Program-made: the position numbers and the translations under genes
Shown here: positions 46,196 through 58,095 of the stretch, one piece after another
How the letters are laid out: each line of letters starts with the position of its first letter
Position numbering within the stretch: the stretch's first letter is position 1
The notes under the pieces: model-generated
The model's input: the letters and a program-made list of their open reading frames with translations, nothing else
The model's database searches: none
What the model was told of the DNA's origin: nothing
Assembly: GCA_964023275.1 (NCBI GenBank)
Contig: OZ029917.1
Coordinates: 33,570,505-33,634,504 of the forward strand
Direction: 5' to 3'
Origin: Norana najaformis
Taxonomy: Eukaryota; Annelida; Clitellata; Crassiclitellata; Hormogastridae
DNA: 64,000 nt

Positions 46196-46706
46196 AAGGC
46201 AACATCTCTCAATCAGCTTGACTACGAATTTTATGCCCCTCGTTGGGTAACTGAAATGGTTTGGGACATCTGGGCCCATGCCGCATATATCCCAAAACGA
46301 ATCTAGCCCTGAACAAGTAACGTTTTTGCAACCCATTATATACATATAGGCCTATAACACTGGATCACACGAAAAACATTTTCGCCTGCTACTAGGCATA
46401 TGTTATGTGTACTACACTAAATCGAATCTGCTGATTCCAAATCTGAAGTCAGATTTTGTGTAGCACGTCAGGATCTTAAGATATGCAGCATACATGCTAA
46501 TAATTATGCAAACTCTTTACAGAACTAGTATTTCCTTATAACTGTGTAATTATGCAAACTCAGAGTATTCATAACAAGAAACAAAATGTTATTCTTTTAT
46601 AACTTTAAATTAAAATATGTTTTAAAATGTAACATAAATATATGTATGTTACTCAGATGAAAGCATACATTTCGAAATTTTGTCTCTATCTTAACTCTAT
46701 ACGAGT

Positions 46707-48398
46707 TCAAAAGTGCTTTAGACACTTGCTCTTGCGCTTGTGAGTGGGCGCTGTTGCCCGCTGCAGAAACCAGCAGTTATCGCCCATCATGTTGGAATTG
46801 CAGTGGCCCTGATATCTTGCTTCAAAGGTGGAGATGTCTTGATGGAATCTCTCTCCATGCTCATCGCATACATCACCCAAGTTTGGTGGGAAAAAATCCA
46901 GATGGGAATGTAAGAAATGTATTTTTAGTGACATCCGGCAGCCGAGTTGCTTATATGCTGTTAGCATGTTGCTAACGAGTTCAGCATAGTTCTCAGCTCG
47001 GTGATTCCCAAAGAAGTTTTGGACCACCAACGTACGTGCATCCCAAGCGGCAAATTCCAGTGGGTTGAGCTTGGTTCTAAATACAGTATCACGCATTAGT
47101 TCGCGGATTTCTGGCCCAATAAAAATCCCAGCCTTCAGCTTAGCATCAGTTTTGATGGCTCCAAATTTATCTCTCAGATACTGGAAGCCTTGTCCAGTAC
47201 GATCCATTGCCACTACGAAATTCCTCATGAGGTCCAGTTTAATGTGAAGTGGTGGTAAATACACTTTCAATGGATCAACCAAAGGTTCGTGTTGCACATT
47301 GTGCCGACCAACAATGTGCTCAGATCTAGGAGGCCACAGTTTCACTTTGTAATGGTTGCTGCCATCACGACTGTTCCACAAGCACAAAAAGCACATATGT
47401 TTTGTGTACCCCAGCTGTAGGCCTAGAATAAGTGCTACCACTTTGAGGTCCGCACAGATGTTCCATTTGTGGTCTGAGTAGTTGATCACTTTCAAAATGA
47501 GTTTCATTGAATCATATGTCTCTTTGAGGCCTACAGCGTGGGCTATAGGAACAGACGGCTTTTCGTTACCATTGTGCACCAACACAGCTTTCAAGCTCGC
47601 TTGGCTGGAATCTATGAACAGTCTCCACTGATCAGGAACGTATTCGCAACCTAAATTCAGCATGAGACCGTTCACGTCAGTACAGAAACAGATATCATTT
47701 TCCAGTTTGTAATATGTAGCTAACTGTTTGTGACGATAACGGAAGTGTGATGTTGTGGTACCTTTATGAAGCAAGTTCCACTCCCCTAGTCTGGAGGCTA
47801 ACAATTCAGATTTCTCCTTTGACAAAGATAGGTCCCTCACCAGATCATCTAACTCACCTTGCCTTATCAAATGCGGCCTACCCTCTTCCAAATCTTGATC
47901 ACTGGATTCATAAACAGTAACGTCATCTTCTGTATTACCATCAGAACTGACCGTTTCATCAGCACCCGCAGCAGGCGGAAATGGTACTGGATTCTCTTCA
48001 TCATGCGGCACTGGCTTTAGAGCGGACTTGCAATCAGGATAAACGATTTTATACTTATTTTTCTTTGAAAATCCAGCAACTTTAGTAATGCAGAAATAAC
48101 AGTCTGCATGATGATTTCTTGGCTCGCGCCACACCATAGGCACAGCAAACGGCATTGAATTCCTTTTGCCATTCAGCCACTGTGTAAGCCCAGAGTAGCA
48201 CACGGTGCAGCAGACATGAGGTGCCCAACTTTTATCCTGGTCTCCGATTTGACATCCAAAATAATACTTGTAAGCAATCATCACTCTCTTAGTTAACTTC
48301 TTGCGCTGGTCACAAAGAGTATATTTACCACAAACATAGCAAAAATTGTCTGGATGGTTAACACAGCCTCGCCTATTCATTTCAAAATTAAATCTCAC
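46707..48398 (-). CDS. Transposase-like protein of the unnamed TIR element (intact, 563 aa)
   Basis: I recognise the family as widespread uncharacterised proteins in animal genomes, without a known function. N-terminal part: a Cys-rich, probably zinc-binding region (C20-x2-C23, C63/C64-x2-C67, C100-x2-C103). Residues 140-172 are acidic. The core resembles an RNase H-like fold: WRLFIDSS strand with D263, AVLVHN and IAHAV strands, KWNICADLK with D317, then C336-x2-C339. A long helical insertion follows with LPPLHIKLDLMRNF (H385), then HSHLDFF and DEHGERFHQD (E513, E516). D-D-CxxC-H-E is the arrangement of several DDE transposases. Residues 550-563 are basic (HKRKSK), a possible nuclear signal. 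Met7 is an alternative start, because the related copy C begins there in alignment. The gene lies wholly between the TIRs. The DDE assignment is inference; the reading frame is open throughout. Confidence 0.85.
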   Translation of the reverse strand: MRFNFEMNRRGCVNHPDNFCYVCGKYTLCDQRKKLTKRVMIAYKYYFGCQIGDQDKSWAPHVCCTVCYSGLTQWLNGKRNSMPFAVPMVWREPRNHHADCYFCITKVAGFSKKNKYKIVYPDCKSALKPVPHDEENPVPFPPAAGADETVSSDGNTEDDVTVYESSDQDLEEGRPHLIRQGELDDLVRDLSLSKEKSELLASRLGEWNLLHKGTTTSHFRYRHKQLATYYKLENDICFCTDVNGLMLNLGCEYVPDQWRLFIDSSQASLKAVLVHNGNEKPSVPIAHAVGLKETYDSMKLILKVINYSDHKWNICADLKVVALILGLQLGYTKHMCFLCLWNSRDGSNHYKVKLWPPRSEHIVGRHNVQHEPLVDPLKVYLPPLHIKLDLMRNFVVAMDRTGQGFQYLRDKFGAIKTDAKLKAGIFIGPEIRELMRDTVFRTKLNPLEFAAWDARTLVVQNFFGNHRAENYAELVSNMLTAYKQLGCRMSLKIHFLHSHLDFFPPNLGDVCDEHGERFHQDISTFEARYQGHCNSNMMGDNCWFLQRATAPTHKRKSKCLKHF

Positions 48399-48450
48399 AC
48401 ACTAGCTACAGCTATATAAGAAAACTTCACCTTCGTTCTACGCAATCTCG

Positions 48451-48459
48451 CCTTATATA
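48451..48459 (-). promoter_or_regulatory. TATA box of the copy A gene
   Basis: The minus strand reads CAGTATATAAGGCGAG. TATATAAGG lies about 53 bases upstream of the ATG at 48398, inside the right TIR region's inner side, so the element carries its own promoter. Confidence 0.6.
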
Positions 48460-48757
48460 CTGGTATTGATGCTGACATGCCCAATCGTGTCTAGCGGCTG
48501 CTGCAGGCTTGCTGTTAGGAATATTTCAGGCGACACTTGCAGGCATGCACGTATCACTGGCAACAATCGTGGAGACACATACAACAGAATGTACAGACAT
48601 AACCGAAAACGAGTCCTTACGTCATTACTTGAATGCATGCATAACTTAAAATCTAGACGTGCTGGGCAGATTCTGACTTCATATTTGGAATCAGCACATT
48701 TGAATCAATATAAGGTACATGCATTACTTTCAGTAGCAAAATCGTTGTGATCCAGTG

Positions 48758-49705
48758 TATAATTGCATGTAAGATATACTGTATATAATATGCAGTTAAC
48801 TCCGACCGGTAAGTAGGCTACTTTCTTCTGAAACATGACCATTGCAAAGCCATTACCGGCTACCTAATTAGTCAAATAATTAATAGGTCACTCATGAAAC
48901 TGTTCAGTTGGTCCCAGACAGAATAAACGTATAACTCTGAACAGATTTTAATCAACATAATGTGCGAAACAGCAGATAGCTATCAACAAAAAATGTGTTT
49001 TAGTATTAATAAAAACGAAAGCTCCACCGATCGAATTCAACACTTCACAGTTTGGAGTATCGAAGAGTTCTATTCCAGAAAAAAATAAATTTAACGAACA
49101 TATTGACAATTTACGACGTGTAGCTTAGCCTCAAAAAAGCTATAGTCCTATCCAGTGGAGAAATAGAAAACATTAGGTCTCACAGTGGAGAAATTTAAAA
49201 TATTAGATCTCAAAGCTATAGGCCTATATATCCATGAAGAAATTGAAAAGATTAAGTCTGCTAAAGAGAAACACTTAAAATATTCGTGTCTCTCATCATA
49301 AACCGTAGTTCTTGCACAAAACAAGAACGTGATTAAAATGACTGTTTTATGAGCGTCATTTTAAATACTACTTATTGACAAAATTTGCTGGAAATTGTCC
49401 AAATTTTCCAAGCCATGCAGCGACCATGCAGGTCAGGTCTCTCATGCTGTACATGTGCTATGCCATTCTGTTCCTTAAATCATCGCCATCTATCATGCAC
49501 CCGCTAAAAAACTAAACCTACCTATTCCTAGAGTTATGTGTATCTTCAGTTCTAGTTGCCTATCATCGTTCGCATATCACATAAACCGAACAATGAATGA
49601 CGTGCAAAGATATTGTTTATAAATGGACACAAGGCAACCAGTTAATATCTAAATTAAATGCAGGAATGCCTTGCAGTTTGCTAGTTTATGCTGTTTGCCT
49701 AAAGT
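48758..49705. other. Unassigned intergenic DNA
   Basis: Contains a small local repeat (GTGGAGAAATxxAAAAxATTAG at about 49155-49205). No gene recognised. Confidence 0.35.
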
Positions 49706-49710
49706 AAGAT

Positions 49711-49999
49711 TTAATTTTATAATTTGCATGGATATATATATACAACCCTATTTAATACGTTGCCCTATATGGCTTTGTCATATGCTAAGTAAAGAATCAT
49801 TTACTTACTTCCTTACCTTACTGACAATGCGAATTACAATCTTTAAGTTTTAATTATATAATTTGCATGGATATATATATATATATATATACAAGCCTAT
49901 TTAATACGTTGTCCGATATAGCTTTGTTATCTGCTAAGTAAAGGATCATTTACTTACTTCCTTACCCTACTGACAATGCGAATTCCAATTTTTCTGTGT
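49711..49999. repeat. Tandem duplication of a ~140-bp unit
   Basis: 49711-49849 and 49850-49999 share TTAATTxTATAATTTGCATG, GATATATATA, CTATTTAATACGTTG, CTAAGTAAAGxATCATTTAC, TTACTTCCTTACC and ACTGACAATGCGAATT. The second unit has a longer TA run, which accounts for most of the length difference. Confidence 0.93.
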
Positions 50000-52633
50000 T
50001 AATTTTATGCCTTTTTGTCAGAATAAAGTTGTTTTATCCTCCTCTACCTACAAGAAACAAAGTTTCCTAACTATGGTGTATTAGCACACGTTTTACTTAC
50101 TTGCTTGCTTACTTACTTGGGACTACACGCAATAATTGTCCTATCGTTTAATATCAAGAAAATTTAATTTATTTTAGTACGTGACAAAATAAATACATGT
50201 GAACAATGAGAGTAGGGCTATATAGGCCTATATTTATTTTTATGCGCCGACTGAGCAATGCAGAGAATTTACAATTCTATTCAAATGAAATATGCACATA
50301 GATAATTTTAGGAATTGTTCATAGGGCCTAAATGTTTTCCGAGCAATTTTTAACGGTAATAATGCATATTTCGATGAATTTAAACCTAAATAAAGTGCAT
50401 ACGTATAAAATAACAGGATTCTAAATTACTATTACATGCAGAAATCTTAAGGTGATCAAATATATTATATGGACAATTTTGCAGAAATATTTAAAACGTT
50501 TCGACAAATACATAAATGAAATAATATTATTTATATAGCGCTACCATTTTTAAATCGTAGTAACTGTGCAAAATGTACATAACCTGCATACGTTAGTATG
50601 CTTTTATAAATGCACCCAATATAAAATTCCTTAAGCTTGAACTAAAAAACTATATTGCGGCATCGTTGCTATGGAGTTACGCAGGTTTGAACATTTCATT
50701 CCAGAGTTTCTTTTTTATTATATATATATATTTATTTAAACAAAATGCATTGTATTACATTACGTCAGGCCTACACAAATAGCTCAATGTGCCTACATAT
50801 AAAGCCTATATGTCACAAAAACCCGAACTATAACCCTTAAAAAGCGTTTACGCATGATTAGGCCTAACTATTAACTATAACGTTAGTGACTATTGTTACT
50901 AACGTTATTTCATTATTGTAATTATTGCTGTTGCCATCACGGTTCTAGTTGCTTCGCTAGCGTTTTGCTATGTTTATTAGCACTCAGTTTTGTCTAAATA
51001 TTTTTTTCAACTTTGAGCCAAGTTGTTTTAGCGTAATAACGTTTAAATATAAAGAAAAATATCGAAACAGGCGATATAAACCTGGCTTTCTTTCAAAATA
51101 TGGCTTTTTCGCAGACTTTGTTTTATAGGCCCCGCCCAACAAAAGCAAATCACGACCTTCTAATCTGAGAACAGGCAACTTTCAAGCAAAGGATAGAGAT
51201 TCGATGTAAAACCTGCTAAAAGTGTTCAAATAAGCCCCATACATCAATATCTTTCTAAGATCCCACAAATCGCGAACCTTAGTAGCCCAGAAACCTCCAC
51301 TTTTTGCATTCAAAATCGCTTACTTCGAATGTCACCTCCGGAAGCCGGATGCCCGTTGCAATTTGAAAAGCAGCACAACTATGTATATATATATACAAGC
51401 ATACGTAATGCTGTTCTGCGTATAATATACCTGATTGTATATATGTATAGACCTATATATATATATAATATTACCACGTAGGCAAGAGAATATGCACGTA
51501 GGCTGTGCTGCATGCTTATATATAGCGCCTATAGCAAATTTCTGTGTTCGAAATATTCCCTCCATTTCCAACTACTTCACAGGCTTGGCATGTAAGTCCT
51601 TGTTGATGATTATTCATTGAAACTATTAAAGGAAACGAATCACGTGATGATGAAATCCCATAAACCTTCGGGTATTAGAATACTTTTATTTGTTGAAAGG
51701 TAATAAAGCGGCTACTGACGAAATCGCAATGCAAGGGAGCGTGGTTCACTGTTTTATGTTTCGTGGACACTGAATTCAAAATAAAATTCTTAAGACTCGC
51801 GATGAAAGTCTTTTAGAAAAACATTGAATGACGGAAATACAAAGCGGTGGAAATATATTACTTGCATAAGTCCCACAGGTATAATGTAGTGTAAAGGCCA
51901 ATGTGTTTCAGTACTGATATAGTATAGCCTAATGTAAAGTAGCAGATTTATATAAATTTTAATTGATTGTTTGATTCACTGATCTACTGATTTAATTATT
52001 CATTGAACATTGCATTGCAAGAATAATTTTTAAAATTCGGCCATTTTATTGTCCTGATAAAGGCTAAGTGAAAACGTGAAATCGAAAAGACACAGCGCAC
52101 CACCGCCACAAACTCACGCAGAATTCATTATGTTAGTTAGTTAAGTTATTGTGTGCAGAGGACCAGCTTAAAGCAAATCTTTACAAAATTCAATTCATTT
52201 TCTTAATTTTATTCTATTCTTTTTTGATATTTTATTAAACGGAATGTTCGATTATGCACAGCGTTTTGGTTCATCTCTAGTAGGCCTATAGGCCGAAGTG
52301 TAAGTAAGCAGATGACCAAATGTTCATTCGAAATTTCATTTGAGTGTAAGTGTATTTCAATTTGAAATCGGAATTCCGAGTGAATACGAACTTCAGTAGT
52401 TTAAAGATATTTCTGTCAATACACCGACATTTCTTTACTTTTACAGATTAGTGTGCTAGTTTGCATTAAGTGGCAAAAGGAGACAACTAGCTTGAACTAA
52501 ACATGAAACATACTTACACACAAGGTTCGAAGCGATGAAGCAATACACTGCTGTAGATGTGCAATATTATAGAACCCGCTTCTGGTCACTGAAGGTGTTA
52601 GAGGGGCATTGGAAATGCTCTGCTGTGTTACTG
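50000..52633. other. Intergenic DNA
   Basis: AT-rich with many TAGGCCTA words and short TA runs (50716-50735, 51380-51470). No gene, RNA or known repeat recognised. Confidence 0.4.
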
Positions 52634-52845
52634 TTATTATTAATAACACACCGGGCCTTACCTGGAAAGGGTAAAGGTGGAATTTCCCTCCAGGCCTTCA
52701 TTGGTTCAGACCTCCAATGGACTGTTACTATTAATAACACACCGGGCCTTACCTGTTACTATTAATAACACACCGGGCCTTACCTGGAAAGGGTAAAGGT
52801 GGAATTTCCCTCCAGGCCTTCATTGGTTCAGACCCCAATGGACTG
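52634..52845. repeat. Nested tandem duplication X-Y-X-X-Y
   Basis: Block X (31 bases, TTACTATTAATAACACACCG...) is at 52634-52664, 52725-52755 and 52756-52786. Block Y (about 59 bases, GAAAGGGTAAAGGTGGAATT...) is at 52665-52723 and 52787-52845. Copies are nearly identical, so the event is recent. X contains TTATTAATAA, a small palindrome. Confidence 0.95.
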
Positions 52846-54813
52846 GCGTCTGATATCCCAGACAGCGATCATCTTGCCTAATTTCTCCGGGGTATACAGT
52901 GCATAGGCGGTAAGAACGCATTAACCTCAAAGCTGCTAGTGGCGCCTGCTAATGGGCTAAGTCGCTAAATCCCCAAACTTTTGGCTCAACCACTGCCATG
53001 TCTTGCAGTATGTGGAAATACTGGAGCAGAAGGGGCTAAAACCAAATGGAAATAAAACTGGTCAAGACAAAAGCCCTGACAGCGGTCGGTGATGACGTTC
53101 AAGTGGAGCCAGCTGGAGATTATAAAGTGTATGCATCTATAGACCTAGATCACCAAAGTCTGCCCGTTCAAAGACTACGAAGCTGCCTGTCTTATAGAGT
53201 TAGACGCTCATAAAAGTCCTAAGAAGATTCTGGATGCCTTCCTACAATGCATATGAGAAGGATCTTGTACTTTATATATACGGTATACATTACCAATCTA
53301 TGCCGGAGTCCGATTCAAATCTCGGTGTTGGAGACCTTTCCAATAATGCTCGGGCATATAGCACCTGCAAGACTAGACAATGCCACGCCAGCATAGATAT
53401 ATTCGGCCCCATAATGGTCTGAAATGAAGACCGGTTCAACAGCCCTAGGTTAAACCCGGACGGTAAAGTCTGAAGTCCATTTGGTAAACGTCAGGATACA
53501 ACAGCCTCGAAATGAAAATGAGATCAGGACGGCTGCAGAGCATACCATCGAAATTGCGACGCTCCGGCGAAGGGCAGGCAGCTGGTAGTGATGACACCAT
53601 GAAAGAAAATTGCCAAACGTTAAGTCCTGATGCCTCTACTCCTACACTAGGACCCTCAAATCGCACCCTGATGAAGAATAAAGCAATGAACAAACAAAGA
53701 AACACAGAATATGTAAAGAATCTACACTTAACATACTTCAGTTTTGATTTTTGATTTTACGGATTTGAATATATTGAGGATGAGTTCTGGGAACTTCACA
53801 GAATAAAAATCAGATTTTCGAAATGGATCCAGTTTATAATGACTAAACGGAAGTTAAGCTCAGTCGCATTTCTTAAATCCTGTATTCTGTAATGATGGCA
53901 ATTAATTCCATTAAGCTTCCAATTTCTGTATTTATGAGCTGCTGTCACCATGCATAATTATATCCTTGTAATTTCGTTCGTACTAACAGTCGGTTATTTC
54001 CTATTAAATATCCTGGACCGTCAATATGGAATGCGCTAACAGTGCGCATTCGTTGGTTGCCAAATTTTAAATTAGTTAAAAGCAGATGTAAAACTTGTTA
54101 AATGCTTCTACTTGACCGCTAACCTAATTGTGAACAAATTCTTCTTCTGTTTTTGTCTCATGGATTCTCATGGGATTCTTTCGTTGTTCTCGTAAGATTA
54201 TATAGTTTTATAGTTTGTTTTTGTGCACAGTTTGTATATAGTTGATTTTAGTTGGCTTTAACACAGCAACGTTTTTCTTTTCACACAATGATAACGGCGC
54301 TACATGATGCTTCGACTGTGATCTTACTTTAATCGATGTGATAAAATAACCACCCCCATATATCTTTGCAGAATGTGACATGTCAATTTTGAGATAGAGT
54401 TGATTGATTGATGATGATAATGATGATGATAACCTAGACGACGACGATGATTGTGTGCTTATAGTCGGCTACTGCATTATAATTTGCCCGGGCGACATTA
54501 AATATTCTTAAGACTTCTAAAGCCTAAGAAAGATGATCAGAACCTAGGAAATAGTTGATTTTTATGCATATGCCCCTTAATTTTCAGAGCAACGTTTTCC
54601 AGCTCAAAATGGAAATTTTTCATGAGAAAAGCAAATCTTTCCTAGCACAGCTTCGACGAAATTAATTTATCACCTTTCTTAAAGTTGAAAACCCTGATAG
54701 GATGTAAGTACCTATATAGGTATTGTATATAGTGCAATATAGCAATTTAGTACAAGAATTTGACCCGTGTTCTGGCACACATTTAGAAAACGTGTCCATT
54801 CATCATCTGATAA
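52846..54813. other. Intergenic DNA
   Basis: The part 52980-53740 may be an old LINE fragment (short stretches such as a GLKPNGNKT motif), but I could not build a consistent frame. A (GAT)n run is at 54405-54450. No gene recognised. Confidence 0.3.
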
Positions 54814-55101
54814 CACTGGACAAACGAAGATTTTGCTTCCTGAACACTTTTGGGTGTATCTTATGAATTTTTGGCTGCTGATCACGAAAATCGCCTCTAA
54901 TTTTTCTATCAACCACTGTTTTTTGGAATCGCCTATTTTTGTGATTTCCTGTCACATTTTCAGCCCACAAAATAAGCTGTATTGTTTAATCCAGGCAAAC
55001 CTGGGCATGAACTCAACGCAGGTTGCTCAACTTGCAAAAGAAATGCTAATGCTTAGGCTGATTGGGCATGCTTAATCAGGATGGATGCTGGCAGGATAGG
55101 C

Positions 55102-55109
55102 TATAAAAG
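55102..55109 (+). promoter_or_regulatory. TATA box of the copy C gene
   Basis: TATAAAAG lies about 145 bases upstream of the ATG at 55253. Copy A has a TATA box in the comparable place. Confidence 0.45.
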
Positions 55110-55671
55110 AAGCTCGTATACACAGATGCTATGCATTAAGTTGGTATCAGTTTGTACATATGATGATACACATGTTCTACAGGCATAGACAGCATAGTAT
55201 GCGCACCTAACAATACCTTTTATTGTCTACAGGACGATTCCTTACAGCAGAAATGACTCGTCAATGTCGCAATAGCCGCGATACATTCTGTTACATTTGT
55301 GGCGAGTATACGCTTAAGCTTCTAAACTGCTTCATGTCTGCACTGAATAAGAAACCATGTCAGCTCTATTTCGGTTTTAAAATTGGTGATCAAGACAAAC
55401 TCTGGGTTCCTCTAATATGCTGTGCACATCTGTTGTCGATCTGAGAGCTAGGCTCAGAGGTTCTTGGAAGTCAATGTAGTTCGCAGTCCCGATGATATGG
55501 CGAGAACAGACGGCTCACGTTACGAACTGTTACTTCTGCCTGACCAATGTCTCTGGCTTCTCTGCTAAAAATAAGGAATCTATCGAATGCCCCAATCTGC
55601 CTTCAGCCACGAGACCTGTGCTGCATGACGACAGTTTGCCAGTACCGAGGCCACCAGAGACATGGAGATTA

Positions 55672-56616
55672 CGCGACCAGCTTAAGAAAATTTCAGATTC
55701 CTCTATCTCTTTCAGCCTGGACTCTGCATGCACACACAACTTTAGCACTAAATCTTCTGTCCGTAACCTAGGTGTGATCTTTGACCAAAACCTCAGCATC
55801 TCTGATCACAGTATCTATCTCTCCCGCTCTTCCTTTATGCATATCCGCGACCTTCGCAGAATCAGCCCTATGCTTGACTTTAAAACTGCATCAACCATCG
55901 CCACATCCATAGTCGATGCTAAATTAGACTATTGCAATTCACTATTCCTGAATATAGGCTCCACCCAAATAAGCCGCCTTCAAGCCATACAGAATGCTCT
56001 TACTCGTGCTGTCACCAAAACCCCCAAACACCATCACATCACTCCTGTTCTTAAATCACTCACTGGCTTAAAATTCCTGAACGAATTGAGTACAGAGTCC
56101 TATCACTTACCTACAACACACTTCAATCTTCCCAATCCTCCTATTTTCGTCAGTTGTTTACAATACAACCGCTTCGCTCAACCCGCTCCTCTTCTGCCCT
56201 AACACTTCTCCGCCCTCGCCTCATCTCATCCCTAAAATTTGGTAATTGCTCCATACCATAGCTGCCTCTCCACTCTGGAATTAACTCCGCCAGAACTGCG
56301 ACAGCTTTCTGACCCATCATACAAACTCATCATTGCTCCACCGCTTGCAATATCTGCTTCGGCCTTTCACTCAAAAGCTGAAAACATTCCTCTTTCACAG
56401 ATCCTATCCTGACATCCCTTCTTCCTCTTATCTCTCTCTGCTGTTCAACCCCAAACACCACACCCCGTAGCTGCCACGCTGTCTCTCCGTCTGAATTTTG
56501 GATCTTGAGCTGGAACCGGAACCTTTGTTTTGACTGAGCGCCTGTGAATAAGCTGATCCCAGCGGCGCGGCTTTCGTTGGGCGCTGTAGAAAAATCTCGG
56601 AATTAGGATTACGATT
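55672..56616 (+). mobile_element. L2-B LINE, 5'-truncated, inserted in copy C
   Basis: It aligns with 38168-39090 of the long L2-B copy. It encodes RNLGVIFDQNLSISDHS, MHIRDLRRISPMLDFKTAS, LDYCNSLFLNIG and KTPKHHHITPVLKSL, in one open frame of ~170 codons. The 3' UTR and GCGCTGTAGAAAAATCTCGG end follow. AGATTA on both sides (55666-55671; 56617-56622) is a possible 6-base target duplication. Confidence 0.88.
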
Positions 56617-57654
56617 AGATTAGGCAGACGAAGATGCCACAATCAGTGGCGTCGATCCTATGGGTGCCCCTGGGGCCCGGGGCCCGGCAATATTTTGAGC
56701 CTGGGGGCCCGGCCATTGCTTGGGCCCCGGCAATATTTTAGCTGTAAAATCGGTACAAGGCAGCTCTGGACTGACAATTTTAGTTGTCAGTCTTCACTTT
56801 AAGACGTTAGTAAACAATGCCAGTCCGTAATTTCCAATTGTACCTCTCTATGTATTGCTGTCTATGCCTACCTTTGCTTAGGTAGACCAAGGGACAGACA
56901 GAAAGACAGATACATGAATATGCACTGCATCAGTACATATGTACTTTTAATAATATGCAGGTCGCGCAAGCAACTGAGTCACAGGCAGCCCTTAATTGAG
57001 CTACACAAGTCGCCAGAGGGCAGATCTATAGCAAGATTTGACAGAGCCCTGAAAAATGAATGGAATGCAGGTCCGACAAACTCGCCCTCACCCATGGAGA
57101 ACTAAATAATAGGGTCTATGCCTCACCTCACTGCCATCGCCATCTGGATGTCATCTTTGACCAGTCAGGCAGTAGGGATATAAGCCTACCCGCTAATTTA
57201 GTTTCTTCAGCTACAATACCATATACATGTACCTTATGTACATATGGTTTTGTAAATATGGGGCGGGTACATATATACCCATATTCGTATAGTCGCCTTT
57301 TATAATTATAATCCCCACTCGGTCGCTGCATCGCTAGCCGAAGAAAGCTCCCTCTGTTAAATATATGAATATAGGATTTCGTTAATTTTGAACAAGTAAA
57401 ATTTTAGAAACATTGCGTTTGAATTTGCTGAACGAAAATAGATAAATTTGCTATAAAACGGAAACGACTAGATGACAGTATTGATGGTGAAATTGCACTG
57501 GTGGAGGTAGGCTCATCAGCTTTTCATCACTCTTTCAGTGTAGGTGCAATGAGAATAAATTGAAAGCCAGTTACTTACAGTAGTTTCCCAAGGTTCAACT
57601 ACAGGTATAGAAAATTTTCTTAAGTTGAGCCAACTATCCATCTTATCTGTATAA

Positions 57655-57842
57655 GTTTAGTGCCCTGCGTCGGCTAAAGAAATGGATGCGAAGTACAATG
57701 ACGCAGGAACGGCTAAACGCTGTCTGTGTGCCATGCTAACAAAGACATTCTTGACAGATTGGACGTAATGACACTAGCGGCACAGTTTGCTAAAAGAAGC
57801 ACAGTCAGGGAGATCATTTTTGGCAATTTCAATCTTGAATAA
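57655..57842 (+). pseudogene. hAT transposase C-terminal (dimerisation) remnant
   Basis: RRLKKWMRSTMTQERLNAVC, then after a one-base frame change ANKDILDRLDVMTLAAQFAK and a final IFGNF. This is the pattern of the C-terminal hAT dimerisation region, in the form found in Tip100-like transposases and ZMYM/THAP-associated relatives. The catalytic part and the BED-type finger are missing, so the element depends on another source for movement. It confirms the hAT assignment made from termini and target duplication. Confidence 0.82.
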
Positions 57843-58095
57843 ATAATAATAATAATAATAAATAATCTAAGAACTTCTTTAGCGCCACTGTAATAATGGC
57901 TCAAGGCATCAGTCGATGGTCGCTGCTAGGCAAAATCATTGTTAAGCCAAATTCCATGGTGAGTCTGGGTCGAAAAGCCAAGGTGAAGTCAAGAAGGCAC
58001 AGAGACAGCCTACCGAGGAAATGAGTTGATGAAGACGTGAGTTTTTAGTCGAGATCTGAAGGCCGAAAAAGAGTTTGCCGAGTTAAATATGTGCT
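57843..58095 (-). mobile_element. L2-type LINE 3' end inserted in the hAT element
   Basis: The minus strand encodes ANSFSAFRSRLKTHVFINSF and a stop, the typical L2 C terminus. A 3' UTR ending TGGCGCTAAAGAAGTTCTTA and an (ATT)n tail follow. The tail differs from L2-A and L2-B, so this is another L2 family. Confidence 0.78.

Larger units (their letters stand above)
46358..48757 (-). mobile_element. Complete TIR element of an unnamed superfamily (copy A), 2400 bp
   Basis: The left end and the complement of the right end both begin CACTGGATCACA and stay alignable, with gaps, for about 130 bases. A strong inner block shares GCTGATTCCAAAT, TGAAGTCAGA, AGCACGTC and AAGxTATGCA. Both sides are flanked by TATAA (46353-46357 and 48758-48762), a likely 5-bp target duplication, or a 3-bp one if the ends are drawn differently. 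The only gene is the 563-codon ORF, transcribed on the minus strand, with a TATA box inside the element. One gene between TIRs, target duplication and other copies nearby are the marks of a cut-and-paste DNA transposon. Confidence 0.9.

Noticed and set aside
46707..48398. Copy A as an ordinary single-exon host gene
   Set aside because: It sits between inverted repeats with flanking direct repeats, and two damaged relatives lie in the same window. A domesticated host copy is still possible, but the local structure favours a transposon.
52980..53740. Possible LINE RT fragment
   Set aside because: Only scattered short resemblances; no ordered series of motifs in any set of frames.
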